Source: Phycisphaerales bacterium (GTDB lineage Bacteria > Planctomycetota > Phycisphaerae > Phycisphaerales > UBA1924). From it: a DNA stretch of 64,000 nt. The translations under genes were made by a program, and so were the position numbers. The stretch spans positions 62,001-126,000 of the forward strand of contig JAIEUA010000013.1 of NCBI GenBank assembly GCA_019744815.1, read 5' to 3'. Below, piece by piece: positions 17,409 through 26,158 of this stretch; the first letter of the stretch is position 1, and the number at the start of each line of letters is the position of its first letter. Under the pieces are notes generated by a model. That model made no database searches. It saw nothing but the letters and a program-made list of their open reading frames with translations, and had not been told where the DNA came from.

Positions 17409-17442
17409 CCGCACTCATCGAAAGATGAGTGCGGTTCTTTTT
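17409..17442 (+). terminator. Rho-independent terminator after PEP-CTERM-like paralog 2
   Basis: Perfect 11-bp stem CCGCACTCATC with GAAA tetraloop, then TTCTTTTT. Confidence 0.95.
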
Positions 17443-18034
17443 GATGACCTCATTTCCGTTCTTTCTCGCGATATGAAGAAATCATCAGGGCGTGTTCGGT
17501 CACCGGCGCTGCACAGATGATGAGATGACTTCCCAGTTTTTCGGGATGGCGACCGCCTTCCGATTCGATCCGGCCCGTGTCCTGGCCGCGTGCACTCGCG
17601 CAACGGCAGAACGGAATGGGACGGCACGCCCTGTGTGTGGATCGTCTCGCACGGGTGATCTTCAGGCCGCGGATCGGGCGGCACGCGGACAACAAGCGTG
17701 AAAAGGGCTCGGTTCTTAGTGTGAAAACACGCGTATCGATCAGCACGACGCGTGCGCGATCGGTACACTTGGGAACCTCTGGCGGCGTTGTCCCGGCCGT
17801 TGGAGGCTCGATCCGTGCCAGAATCGTGTTCGTTCAAGGACAACTTCGTGTTATTTCCGAAGTTTGTGCCGAGACTCGAAACCGAGGGGCATCTTGATCG
17901 GAAAGAAGTGTGCCGGCAGGGTTGTGGCGTTTCCGCCGCCATGGCCCGCTCGCTAGATCTGTTGGGTTCGCTTGGAGCGATCACGGCAGGGATGGAGAGG
18001 CCGGCGTTGTTCGTGGGAAAGTAGGAGAAGAGAG
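17443..18034. other. 590-base region with no convincing gene
   Basis: Open frames here on both strands have unnatural composition and no matching ribosome-binding sites. It separates paralogs 2 and 3 and must hold the promoter of paralog 3. The only clear signal is AGGAG just before ATG 18035. Confidence 0.45.
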
Positions 18035-18712
18035 ATGAAGAATGGTTTTGTTTTGGCGATCGCCGTCGCCGGCCTTGCCGCGTCGGCTCAAGCCGCTTCG
18101 TACGGCCTGCTGTTTGAAGTCAGCGGCGACGGCGGCGCGAACTGGACGCAGAATCTGAATGTCGACGTCACCAGCGGCGCCGCGACCGTGAAGTTCCGCA
18201 TCAGCGCGTACTTCCAGGACGGCGTCACCGTCAACGGCAACCAGGCTGTGGCGTTCAACCGCTTCACCGGTTCGAACATCATCACCAACTGGGGCAGCGG
18301 CTTCGCCGGCGATCAGCTCCAGACCTACACCCGTGACGTGTCCAGCGGCAACGCCGCGATTCTCAGCACGACGCAGACCGCCGCCGGGCGCCTGCTCGGC
18401 AACACGACCGCGCTGTCGTTTGCCAGCCAGCTGCTGCTGAACCTGCCCTCGAGCCCCGTCTACACGACCCAGATCCTCTCGGGTCAGATCAAGATCGGCA
18501 ACACCGCCCCCGGCGCGTTTGTCCGCACGATCGAGCTGAAGAACAACAGCCAGATCTCGCTGAACTTCTACGGCGCCGGCTCGACCACCGCGGGCCCCGC
18601 CCTCGGCGACCTGGTGAATTCCAACGCCGTCATCAACGTGATCCCGGCTCCCGCCTCGCTCGCCCTCGTTGGCCTCGGCGGCCTCGTCGCCGCTCGCCGT
18701 CGTCGGGCCTAA
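18035..18712 (+). CDS. Exported PEP-CTERM-like protein, paralog 3
   Basis: Third paralog, 225 residues. Signal peptide MKNGFVLAIAVAGLAASAQA. Body motifs match paralogs 1 and 2: LLFEVSGDGGANWTQN, NQAVAFNRFTGSNIITNWG and SFASQLLLNLP. The tail IPAPASLALVGLGGLVAARR is the fullest version of the sorting motif of the three. ATG 18035 has AGGAG upstream. It is followed by a terminator and then a palindrome cluster. Each paralog has its own terminator, so the three are separate transcription units produced by tandem duplication. Confidence 0.85.
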   Translation: MKNGFVLAIAVAGLAASAQAASYGLLFEVSGDGGANWTQNLNVDVTSGAATVKFRISAYFQDGVTVNGNQAVAFNRFTGSNIITNWGSGFAGDQLQTYTRDVSSGNAAILSTTQTAAGRLLGNTTALSFASQLLLNLPSSPVYTTQILSGQIKIGNTAPGAFVRTIELKNNSQISLNFYGAGSTTAGPALGDLVNSNAVINVIPAPASLALVGLGGLVAARRRRA

Positions 18713-18781
18713 GTCGCTCTCTTCTCGTCGGACCCCTCGGCGGAGGCCTCCGGCAGGGGCCGACAGACCGGTTGCAACCAC

Positions 18782-18817
18782 GCCGTGCCCGTCTCACAAG
18801 GACGGGCACGGCTTTTT
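18782..18817 (+). terminator. Rho-independent terminator after PEP-CTERM-like paralog 3
   Basis: Perfect 12-bp stem GCCGTGCCCGTC with 7-base loop, then TTTTT. Confidence 0.93.
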
Positions 18818-18820
18818 CAT

Positions 18821-19072
18821 CAGTGGGACCGGCCTCCGGCCGGTCTGCAAGCGGCGGGGGCGGGGCCTTCCAGGCTCCGGCGCGAATGCGGGTGCCAGTC
18901 ACTTTGCGAATCTCACTAGCGCCAGTGGGACCGGCCTCCGGCCGGTCTTGGACCAGCAAAGACAATGGTTCTCGATCGACCGAACAGGAAAGACCGGCCG
19001 GAGGCCGGTCCCACTGGTTTGTGTTTGCTTCACTCGGTCGGACTCCGGGGCCTGGAAGGCCCCGCTCCCGCC
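18821..19072. repeat. Palindrome cluster with two repeat families (REP-B and REP-C)
   Basis: REP-B is a 26-base unit with a GACCGGCC stem. It occurs as direct copies at 18821-18846 and 18923-18948 and as an exact inverted copy at 18991-19016. REP-C is a 28-base unit around GGGGCCTTCCAGGCCCC, at 18853-18880 and inverted at 19045-19072 (26 of 28 identical). The order is B, C, B on the plus strand and C, B on the minus strand. It lies in the 590-base gap before rpsD. Confidence 0.93.
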
Positions 19073-19303
19073 GACACCCAGCCGCAATCGCGGTTGACCC
19101 GCACCGGTTCTTGGCCTTTCATTCCCTCCCGCTCGCGGCATGTGCCCGGGCGTTTCCCGGATCGCCGGTCCCGAAGTCTCGGTACCCCGGCTCCAAGATC
19201 GCTGGCGCCGTCTCATGCCCCATGTGTGGGCGACGCCGACCAGCACCACCCGCGTTCAACCGGAGCATCCGCTCTGGCAGCGGGCAAGGACGGAGGTTCT
19301 CGT

Positions 19304-19903
19304 ATGGCCCGTTACACCGGTCCCAAGCTCAAGCTGTCTCGTCGCGTCGGCGTGCCGATCGTCGACACCCCCAAGCACACGTCCAAGCGGCAGCTGCAGT
19401 CCAACGGCATGCACGGCTTCCGCGGCCGTCGCCTCCGCGACTACGGCATCCGCCTCAACGAGAAGCAGAAGGTCAAGTATCACTACTGCGTGCAGGAAGC
19501 CCAGTTCCGCCGCATCCTGGAGCAGGCGGGCGGCAAGCCGGGCAACACCGGCGACCTGCTCATGCAGCTTCTCGAGCGTCGCCTCGACAACGCCGTGCGT
19601 CGCGCCGGCTTTGCCCGCACGATCTGGGCCGCCCGTCAGTTGGTCGTTCACGGGCACATCCGCGTGAACGGCAAGAAGCTCAACCGTCCCAGCTACGAGG
19701 TCAAGGTCGGTGACGTGATCTCGATCCGCGAGAAGACCCAGAAGCTCGCCAAGGAGGCGATGGAGTCGCTCGCCGGTCTCGAGGTCGCTGGCTGGCTCGA
19801 GGTCAACCCCTCCGAGTTGACCGTGAAGGTCGTGGCTCTGCCGACGACGGACCAGATTCCGTTCGACGTGAACGCGAACCTGATCGTCGAGTTCTACCGC
19901 TAA
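19304..19903 (+). CDS. rpsD: 30S ribosomal protein S4
   Basis: S4 nucleates 30S assembly by binding 16S rRNA near its 5' end. The protein begins MARYTGPKLKLSRRVGVPIV and is 199 residues. The S4 RNA-binding fold is at RRLDNAVRRAGFARTIWAAR and LVVHGHIRVNGKKLNRPSY. ATG 19304 has GGAGG 8 bases upstream; the frame open further upstream crosses palindromes and is not coding. It stands alone rather than in the usual rpsM-rpsK-rpsD-rpoA cluster. A weak terminator follows. Confidence 0.97.
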   Translation: MARYTGPKLKLSRRVGVPIVDTPKHTSKRQLQSNGMHGFRGRRLRDYGIRLNEKQKVKYHYCVQEAQFRRILEQAGGKPGNTGDLLMQLLERRLDNAVRRAGFARTIWAARQLVVHGHIRVNGKKLNRPSYEVKVGDVISIREKTQKLAKEAMESLAGLEVAGWLEVNPSELTVKVVALPTTDQIPFDVNANLIVEFYR

Positions 19904-19971
19904 GCAACCGCACGCCCGCTCCCCATACAAGCGGCCGTGGAAACACGCCGCGGGCGGGCCCTGAATCATCG

Positions 19972-20006
19972 ACGCCCGATCGGAGAACCCGGTCGGGCGT
20001 TCTTCT
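19972..20006 (+). terminator. Possible terminator after rpsD
   Basis: 8-bp stem ACGCCCGA/TCGGGCGT with a 13-base loop, then TCTTCT. The T-tract is poor. Confidence 0.5.
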
Positions 20007-20052
20007 ATCATTCCGACCGTTTGACGTCCGTTGCCATTCCGACCCGCCGGCG

Positions 20053-20070
20053 CGGGGCAAGCAAGCCCCG
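20053..20070. repeat. Short hairpin in the leader of the SurA-like gene
   Basis: CGGGGC-AAGCAA-GCCCCG, a 6-bp perfect stem, 30 bases before ATG 20100. It may be a REP-like remnant or a leader structure. Confidence 0.45.
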
Positions 20071-20099
20071 ATCCGCGGCACAAACAAGGCCCTGCCTGC

Positions 20100-22175
20100 A
20101 TGCTCAAGTTCCTCACCAAGTACAAGCAGTACATGCTCGTGGTCTTCTCCGCGCTGCTCATGGTGGCCTTCATCGTGCCTCAGGCCAACATGCTTGTTGG
20201 CGGGAGCCCGGAGAAGCGGAAGGTCGCGACGGTCAACGGATCGAAGGTGACCGCCGAGGAGATGGACCACGCCATCCGCGAGTACGAAGCGCTCAAGGCT
20301 CTGCTCGAGCCGCTGCAGCTGGGCCGCAACATGAACGTGCCCGAGCAGTACTTCGGGGTGAAGGACGCCAAGCACTGGTACCTGATGACCCGGGCCGCCA
20401 AGGAGGCGGGTTTCATGGCCACCGCCGCCGACGGCGAGGAGTTCGAGCGCGACCTGCGCGAGGGGCTGATCCGCACCTACTCGATGCAGATCGCGGTGAG
20501 CGAGGCCTTCCGCAAGATGGGCGTGCCCGGCTCGATGCTCACCCGCGAGTTCCTGGAGCGCTACGCCGGGATGGTGATGCAGACGCCCGAGCAGCAGAAG
20601 CAGATCGAGGACGAGACGAATACCTACATCTCCCGCATCATGCCACGCGTGCTGGGGGCGGCGGCGTCGGGCGGACGTTTGAATCAGTCGCAGTTGCTTG
20701 AGGTTTTCGCCAAGGCGAACTCGGTCGGGCGGCTGCAGACGACCTGGCGCGAGGTGTCGCGCGTCTCCGACAAGCGCACCATCGCGACCGCGGACAAGAG
20801 CGGCGAGCTGGTGTACGTGGATCACATGCTGATGATGGGCAGCCAGCTCGTCGCCCAGGCGGCCGAGCCGAGCGCGGACACGCTCAAGAAGCTCTTTGAC
20901 GCTCATCGCGAGCAGTTCAAGGGCTCGGGCACGCACGGGTTTGGTTACCGCCTGCCGCAGCGTGTGAAGCTCGAGTGGATGAAGATCGACCGGGCCGCGA
21001 TCGGGGCGATGATCGCGATCGATCCGATCGACGCGAACAAGCACTACCGCCAGAACCCGCAGACCTTCCCCAAGCCGTTCAGCGAGGAGCGGTCGCGGGT
21101 GGAGGAGGACATGCGTCGCGTGAAGGTCGACGCGATCGTGCTGGCGATCGACAAGGCGTTCCGGGCCGAGGCCCTCCGCCTGATGGGCAAGGTGGACAAG
21201 AAGGACGGGCTGGTCGTGCTGCCCGCCGACTGGTCGACCCGCATGCCCCGGTTGGAGCAGCTGGCGCAGCTGGTGGTCGAAGACGTGAAGGCCGCGGCGG
21301 GCGCGACGATCCCGCTGCCGACGGTGGTGGTGAAGGGCGACAAGTTCCTGACCGAGAACGAGCTGCAGGCCCTGCCCGAGATCGGGGCCTCGCGTCTGCG
21401 GGTGGGCTCGCGCGAGATCGGCTTGCCGGAGTTTGTGTTCAAGGTCCGCGAGCTTTCCAACGACAAGGACTTCGCGCTGCAGACCGGGGTGGTCTACACC
21501 GAGGGCTTTGCCGAGGATGCCGCGGGGAATCGGTACTACCTGACGGTGCTCGAGTCTCGCAAGGACGAGCCGCCGCAGTCGATCGATGAGGTGCGTGAGC
21601 AGGTGGTGGTCGACGCCAAGACGGTCGAGCAGTTCGCGGCGGTCGCCGCGTCGGCGGAACAGTTCCGCATCGTCGCGGCGAACGAGGGGCTGGAGGCCGC
21701 GTCGCGGTTGTTCACCGACACGTTCCCGGGCGCAGACGCTCCGCTCATCCGCCGCAAGCTGGAGGTCTCGAGCCGGAGCATTCGCGCGGGGGATCCGACG
21801 TTCGATCGGCCCGAGTACCGCAACGCGGTGCTGAAGGCGGCGCGGGCGCTCGACATCAACAAGATGGTGATCGATCAGCCCGCCGACCCGCGGACGCTGA
21901 CGGTGGTGCTGGACGACTCGCTGTCGGTCGCGATCGTGCAGTTGGTGGGGCGTGCCCCGCTGACGGTGGAGCGGCTGCGCAGCCAGGGTGATGCCCTGGC
22001 CACGGTCACCGCGAACGAGGACTTCAAGGTCGATGATCTCCGCAACGCGTTCAGCTACGCCGCGCTGAAGGAACGCTTCAAGTTTGTGGACCTCAGCCGC
22101 GGCAGCGAAGAGACCGAGAACGAAGAAGCCAAGCCCGCCGCGACCGCTCCCGCTGCGGCGCCGAAGGGTTCGTAA
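20100..22175 (+). CDS. SurA/PpiD-like membrane-anchored periplasmic chaperone
   Basis: 691 residues with one N-terminal membrane anchor (YMLVVFSALLMVAFIVPQAN) and a SurA_N-like segment beginning KVATVNGSKVTAEEMDHAIR. The architecture matches PpiD-type folding factors that face the periplasm. A recognisable parvulin motif was not found in the middle region, so it may lack isomerase activity. The C-terminus is an Ala/Pro/Glu-rich tail. ATG 20100 was chosen as the methionine directly before the anchor. The gene is convergent with flagellin 1, sharing a two-way terminator. Confidence 0.75.
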   Translation: MLKFLTKYKQYMLVVFSALLMVAFIVPQANMLVGGSPEKRKVATVNGSKVTAEEMDHAIREYEALKALLEPLQLGRNMNVPEQYFGVKDAKHWYLMTRAAKEAGFMATAADGEEFERDLREGLIRTYSMQIAVSEAFRKMGVPGSMLTREFLERYAGMVMQTPEQQKQIEDETNTYISRIMPRVLGAAASGGRLNQSQLLEVFAKANSVGRLQTTWREVSRVSDKRTIATADKSGELVYVDHMLMMGSQLVAQAAEPSADTLKKLFDAHREQFKGSGTHGFGYRLPQRVKLEWMKIDRAAIGAMIAIDPIDANKHYRQNPQTFPKPFSEERSRVEEDMRRVKVDAIVLAIDKAFRAEALRLMGKVDKKDGLVVLPADWSTRMPRLEQLAQLVVEDVKAAAGATIPLPTVVVKGDKFLTENELQALPEIGASRLRVGSREIGLPEFVFKVRELSNDKDFALQTGVVYTEGFAEDAAGNRYYLTVLESRKDEPPQSIDEVREQVVVDAKTVEQFAAVAASAEQFRIVAANEGLEAASRLFTDTFPGADAPLIRRKLEVSSRSIRAGDPTFDRPEYRNAVLKAARALDINKMVIDQPADPRTLTVVLDDSLSVAIVQLVGRAPLTVERLRSQGDALATVTANEDFKVDDLRNAFSYAALKERFKFVDLSRGSEETENEEAKPAATAPAAAPKGS

Positions 22176-22293
22176 GGCCGTTGTGACGCTCGTCGCCCGG
22201 CCCCGCGGCAAGGCCCGCCGGGAGCATCGGCCGGCTCGGGCTCGTCTCCGCGGCGTGGGTTGTGTTCTCGAGAGGTCCGATACCAACGAAAAA

Positions 22294-22313
22294 CCCCGGG
22301 CTCTCGCCCGGGG
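22294..22313. terminator. Bidirectional terminator between the SurA-like gene and flagellin 1
   Basis: 8-bp stem CCCCGGGC with TCTC loop. It is followed by CTTTTGTTT on the plus strand and by TTTTTCGTT on the minus strand. Confidence 0.9.
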
Positions 22314-22382
22314 CTTTTGTTTGTTCAACTCACCCGATCTCTCGGGCCCCTGCGTTCAGGGTGGTCCTGTCAGGCTCGGGAA

Positions 22383-23891
22383 TTAGCCGAGGAGCTGGAG
22401 GGCCGACTGGGGCGTCTGGTTGGAGAGGCCCAAGATGTTGGTCGAGGCGTTCACCAGGATCTGGCCGCGGGTGAGCTTGGCCGTTTCGGTGGCGAAGTCG
22501 GTGTCACGGATGATCGACTGAGCGGCCGTCGAGTTCTCGACCGCGACGCCCAGGCTGCGGACCGTGGCGCCGATGGTGTTGGACTGGAAGGCGCCCAGGC
22601 GGCCCGAGAGCGACGAGACCTGGTTGAGAGCGGCGGTGACAATCTGCTGAGCCTTGTCGGTGTTGCCGCTGACGACGTTGTTCGACTGACCCGACGCGAG
22701 GCTGTTGAGGTAGCCGAGGGCCGAGGTGCCGAGCTTGGAAGCCGCGACCGACTGGATGCCGATCGAGACCTTGCCGGCGATGTCGACGTTGCCGCCGAGC
22801 TGGAACGAGGCGCCGCCGCCGGTGATGGTCATGGCGTTGGTGCCGACGCTGCCCAGGGTGCGGGACTGGGTGTCGGTGAGGGTGACCTCAACATCGAGGA
22901 AGTCGGTGTTGATGCGGGCGGTCTTGCCGTTGGTGGTCGCGGCGACGCCGTTGATGGTGGCCTGAAGGTCCTTGCCCTTGTTGGTCTTGGTGTTGGTCAC
23001 GGCGGTGAACTGCTGCTTGGAACCGGTGTTCGCCGCACCGCTGTTGGCGGCCTGGAGGTCGTAGATGCCCTGCTGGCCGGCCTGGGTGATGCCGCCGGCG
23101 TTCACGACGCGGAGGCTGACGTAGTTGGAGCTGCCGAACTCGGTGGCGTCGAGCTTGATGCCCGTGCCCGAGGTCTTGGCCGACACGCCGGTGATGCTGG
23201 TGAAGCTGTTGATGGCGGCGGCGATGTTGGTCAGGCTGGTCGACGAGGAGAAGGTGAGCTGACGCGTGCCGGCCGAGCCGCCCACTTCGATGGTGAACTG
23301 GCTGCCGGTGGCGGTGTCGATCGACGAGGCGCCGAACGAGATGAACATGCCGCCCTGCTGGGCCGAGCCGGTGACCAGGACGTTGACGTTCTGGCTGCCG
23401 GTGAACTTGGCGGCGTTGATCTTGTAGTCGCTGACGCCGGCGTTGACGCTGCTGGTCTTGAAGTCGAAGTTGCCGTTCAGGAGCTTGATGCCCTGGAACG
23501 AGGTCGACGACGAGACGCGGTCGATGGTCTGCAAGATCGAGTCGATCTGCAGCTGATTCGCGGCCTTTTCCGAGTCGGAGATGCCCGAGGTGCTGGCCGA
23601 GCTGGTCACCAGGCCCTGGAGCTGGGTGAGCAGGCCGGTGACTTCGGTGAGACCACCGGCGGCAATGTTCACGACCTGGTCGGCGCGGTTGGCGTTGCTG
23701 ATGGCGGTGTTCTTGCCGACGATCTCAGCGCCGAGGTTGTTGCTGGCGATGAGACCGGCCGGATCGTCCTTACCGCTGTTGATGCGGAGACCGGTGCTGA
23801 GGCGTTCCAGCGAGCTGGTAAGGCTCTGCTGGTTCTGGCCGAGCACGCGCTGGGCGATGAGCGACTGAACGTTGGTGTTAATGCGTCCCAT
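22383..23891 (-). CDS. Flagellin 1
   Basis: Filament subunit, 502 residues. The conserved N-terminal D0/D1 region starts MGRINTNVQSLIAQRVLGQN, with LERLSTGLRINSGKDDPAG. The C-terminal D1/D0 region is RLGAFQSNTIGATVRSLG and ends TPQSALQLLG. The central 250 residues are a Ser/Thr-rich variable domain. It is most like flagellin 3. The ribosome-binding site AATCACGGAGGA contains ACGGA, a possible CsrA site. No sigma-28 box was found in the 324 bases upstream, unlike flagellins 2 and 3. Export would be by the flagellar secretion system, not Sec. Confidence 0.95.
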   Translation of the reverse strand: MGRINTNVQSLIAQRVLGQNQQSLTSSLERLSTGLRINSGKDDPAGLIASNNLGAEIVGKNTAISNANRADQVVNIAAGGLTEVTGLLTQLQGLVTSSASTSGISDSEKAANQLQIDSILQTIDRVSSSTSFQGIKLLNGNFDFKTSSVNAGVSDYKINAAKFTGSQNVNVLVTGSAQQGGMFISFGASSIDTATGSQFTIEVGGSAGTRQLTFSSSTSLTNIAAAINSFTSITGVSAKTSGTGIKLDATEFGSSNYVSLRVVNAGGITQAGQQGIYDLQAANSGAANTGSKQQFTAVTNTKTNKGKDLQATINGVAATTNGKTARINTDFLDVEVTLTDTQSRTLGSVGTNAMTITGGGASFQLGGNVDIAGKVSIGIQSVAASKLGTSALGYLNSLASGQSNNVVSGNTDKAQQIVTAALNQVSSLSGRLGAFQSNTIGATVRSLGVAVENSTAAQSIIRDTDFATETAKLTRGQILVNASTNILGLSNQTPQSALQLLG

Positions 23892-24215
23892 GGAACCGAT
23901 TCCTCCGTGATTCGATCTGCACGCGGGCCGGACACTTGCCGCCGCGCCCTACTTGGTTCCGGTCCGGGACATCCGCCCGTTCCGGAGTCGTCGTAGCGGC
24001 CGCCCGCCCCCGACGCGCCCACGCGGAACCGATCCGCGCCGCGCCCGCCCGTTCTCTCCACGCGAAGAGAGCAGGCAGTCAGCATCGAGGATCGGGAACG
24101 CGAGGCCGCGCCGACAGCCCGGGCGTCGTGGAGGCGTCCTCGCGGGCCGGTCTGTGCAGGTTGGTCCGGAGCTTCCGAGTTGTTCTCGGATGCCCAGTGT
24201 GTTCTCGGGTCGAAA
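23892..24215. other. Leader region of flagellin 1, promoter not identified
   Basis: 324 bases with no gene. The ribosome-binding site GGAGGA is at the left end. CCCGATC on the minus strand near 24090 has no matching -35, so no promoter is called. Confidence 0.5.
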
Positions 24216-24220
24216 CGAAA

Positions 24221-24243
24221 AACCCCGCGTTTTACGCGGGGTT
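24221..24243 (-). terminator. Terminator of flagellin 2
   Basis: 10-bp stem AACCCCGCGT/ACGCGGGGTT with a 3-base loop. It is followed on the minus strand by a T-run continuing to TTTTTCGTTT. Confidence 0.9.
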
Positions 24244-24312
24244 TTGGGGTCGAAGTTACCGGATGGTGGGAGGGTCCGAGAGTTCAGGCCTCGGGACCTG
24301 CTCCTTCATTGA

Positions 24313-25827
24313 TTAGCCCTGGAGCAGGCTGAGGACAGCCTGGGGCGACTGGTTCGCCAGGCCCAGCACCTGCGTCGAGGCGTTGACCAGGATCTGCGAG
24401 CGGGTGAGGCCCGCGGTCTCGGTCGCGAAGTCGGCGTCACGGATCACCGACTGAGCCGCGGTGCTGTTCTCGACCGCGACGCCCAGGCTGCGGATGGTGG
24501 CGCCAACGGTGTTGGACTGGAACGCGCCCAGCCGGCCGCGGAGCGAGGAGACCTGAGCGATCGACTCGGCGATGATCTGCTGGGCCTGCTCGACGTTGCC
24601 GGTGACGAGGTTGTTCACCTGACCGGCCGAGAGAGAGCCGAGGCGGCCGATGTTGGAGTTTCCGAGCACCGAGGCGGAGACCGCCTGGATGCCGATCGAG
24701 ACCTTGCTGGAGATGTTGACCTGACCGCCCAAGGCGAAGTCCGCGCCGCCGCCGGTGATGGTGAAGGCGTGGGTGCCGACGGGGCCAAGGGTCTGAGACG
24801 CGGTGTTGCCCAGGGTGACTTCGACGTCGAGGAAGTCGGTGTTGATGCGGGCGGTCTTGCCGTCGGAGGTGGCGAGGATGCCGTTGACGGTGGCCTGGAT
24901 GTCCTTGCCGAAGTCGCTGATGGTGTTCGTCGCGGCGATGTAGGTGCTGCGCCGGGGGGTGGCGGCGGCGCTGGTGTTGGTGGCGTTGAGGTCGTAGATG
25001 CCCATGTTGGCCGAGCCGGTGATGCCGCCGTCGTCAACAACCTTGATCGAGGCGTACTGGGAGCGGCCGAACTTGGTGCTGGCGAGCTTGATGCCGGTGC
25101 CGCTGACGGTGGCCTGCACGCCGAGGACGGTCGTGAAGGTGTTGATGGCGCCGGCGATGTTGGTGAGGCTGGTCGAAGACGAGAAGGTGAACTGGCGGGT
25201 GCCCAGGGCGCCGCCGACTTCGATGGTGAACTGGCTTCCCGCGGCGGTGTCGATGCTCGCGGCACCGAAGGACAGGAACAGGCCGCCCTGCTGGGCCGAG
25301 CCGGTGACCAGGACGTCGACGTTCAGGCTGCCGCCGGAGTACTTAGCGGCGTTGACCTTGTAGTCCGAGATCCCGGTGTTGACGTTGCTGGTCTTGAAGT
25401 CGAAGTTGCCGTTGAGGAGCTTGATACCCTGGAACGACGTCGCCGAGGCGATGCGGTCGATGGTCTGGAGGATCGAGTCGACCTGGAGCTGGTTGGCCTG
25501 ACGCTCGGCGGCGGAGATGCCGGCGGTGGAGGCGGAGCTGGTGACCAGGCCCTGGAGCTCGGTCAGGAGGGAGGAGACCTCGCCCAGGCCGCCCTCGGCG
25601 ATGTTGATCACCTGGTCGGCGCGGGTGGCGTTGGCGATGGCCTGGTTGGTGCCCTTGATCTCGGAGCGGAGGTTCTCGCTGGCGATGAGGCCGGCGGGGT
25701 CGTCCTTGCCGCTGCTGATCTTGAGACCGGTGCTGAGGCGCTCGAGCGACTGAGCGAGCGACTTCTGGTTGCTGGTCAGAACCCGCTGAGCGATGAGGGA
25801 CTGAACGTTGGTGTTGATCCGGCCCAT
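24313..25827 (-). CDS. Flagellin 2
   Basis: 504-residue filament protein. N-terminus MGRINTNVQSLIAQRVLTSN; C-terminus VLGLANQSPQAVLSLLQG. The middle domain differs from flagellins 1 and 3, for example FGRSQYASIKVVDDGGI. ATG 25827 has AGGGAGG 7 bases upstream; codons further upstream are not flagellin-like. A sigma-28-like promoter is at 25998-26024, giving a leader of about 165 bases. The AGGGA in the ribosome-binding site is a candidate CsrA site. It has its own terminator. Confidence 0.95.
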   Translation of the reverse strand: MGRINTNVQSLIAQRVLTSNQKSLAQSLERLSTGLKISSGKDDPAGLIASENLRSEIKGTNQAIANATRADQVINIAEGGLGEVSSLLTELQGLVTSSASTAGISAAERQANQLQVDSILQTIDRIASATSFQGIKLLNGNFDFKTSNVNTGISDYKVNAAKYSGGSLNVDVLVTGSAQQGGLFLSFGAASIDTAAGSQFTIEVGGALGTRQFTFSSSTSLTNIAGAINTFTTVLGVQATVSGTGIKLASTKFGRSQYASIKVVDDGGITGSANMGIYDLNATNTSAAATPRRSTYIAATNTISDFGKDIQATVNGILATSDGKTARINTDFLDVEVTLGNTASQTLGPVGTHAFTITGGGADFALGGQVNISSKVSIGIQAVSASVLGNSNIGRLGSLSAGQVNNLVTGNVEQAQQIIAESIAQVSSLRGRLGAFQSNTVGATIRSLGVAVENSTAAQSVIRDADFATETAGLTRSQILVNASTQVLGLANQSPQAVLSLLQG

Positions 25828-25997
25828 GACAAACCTCCCTGCGGGCCGGTCGGGACAGGCGAGTGTCGCCGCCGATCGCCGACCGCCGTCGAGAACTGAG
25901 TCCGGGCCAGTCGCCCGTCGACCCGAGGTTTGCAATCCGTTGCAACCCTCACATCTCGCCCAGGACGCACAAGCGTCACAGGCGTCATGCAGTCCGA

Positions 25998-26024
25998 AAA
26001 TCGGCGGCAGCCGGGGGTGGTTTG
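25998..26024 (-). promoter_or_regulatory. Sigma-28-like promoter of flagellin 2
   Basis: Minus strand CAAA, 15-base spacer, GCCGATTT. This matches the FliA consensus TAAA-N15-GCCGATAA at 9 of 12 fixed positions. Confidence 0.7.
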
Positions 26025-26065
26025 AGTCGTCTCATAAAAAACGTGGCGAAAAGACCACACACGCG

Positions 26066-26106
26066 CAAAAACAAACCGGCCCCGGGCGAAACAGACCCGG
26101 GGCCGG
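26066..26106 (-). terminator. Terminator of flagellin 3
   Basis: 11-bp stem CCGGCCCCGGG with a 9-base loop. It is followed on the minus strand by TTTGTTTTTG. Confidence 0.9.
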
Positions 26107-26158
26107 CGTGAAGGACCGAAGTTGTTGTTCTTCAGGTACTTAGAGAACTAACGAGGGC

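Noticed and set aside
17415-17984. Minus-strand frame of 189 residues between PEP-CTERM-like paralogs 2 and 3
   Set aside because: Ser/Arg/Pro-rich, begins with no ribosome-binding site and ends in the terminator hairpin; no sign of selection.
19803-22328. Antisense open frame of about 840 residues opposite the SurA-like gene
   Set aside because: Composition typical of antisense of GC-rich genes, no ribosome-binding site, no domain.
22260-23996. Long plus-strand frame opposite flagellin 1
   Set aside because: Gly/Ala/Val/Asp-rich mirror of the flagellin codons. It crosses the bidirectional terminator.
23892-24215. Sigma-28 promoter for flagellin 1
   Set aside because: CCCGATC near 24090 has no TAAA-like element 15-16 bases upstream.
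24769-25899. Long plus-strand frame opposite flagellin 2
   Set aside because: Mirror of flagellin codons, no start signal, no domain.
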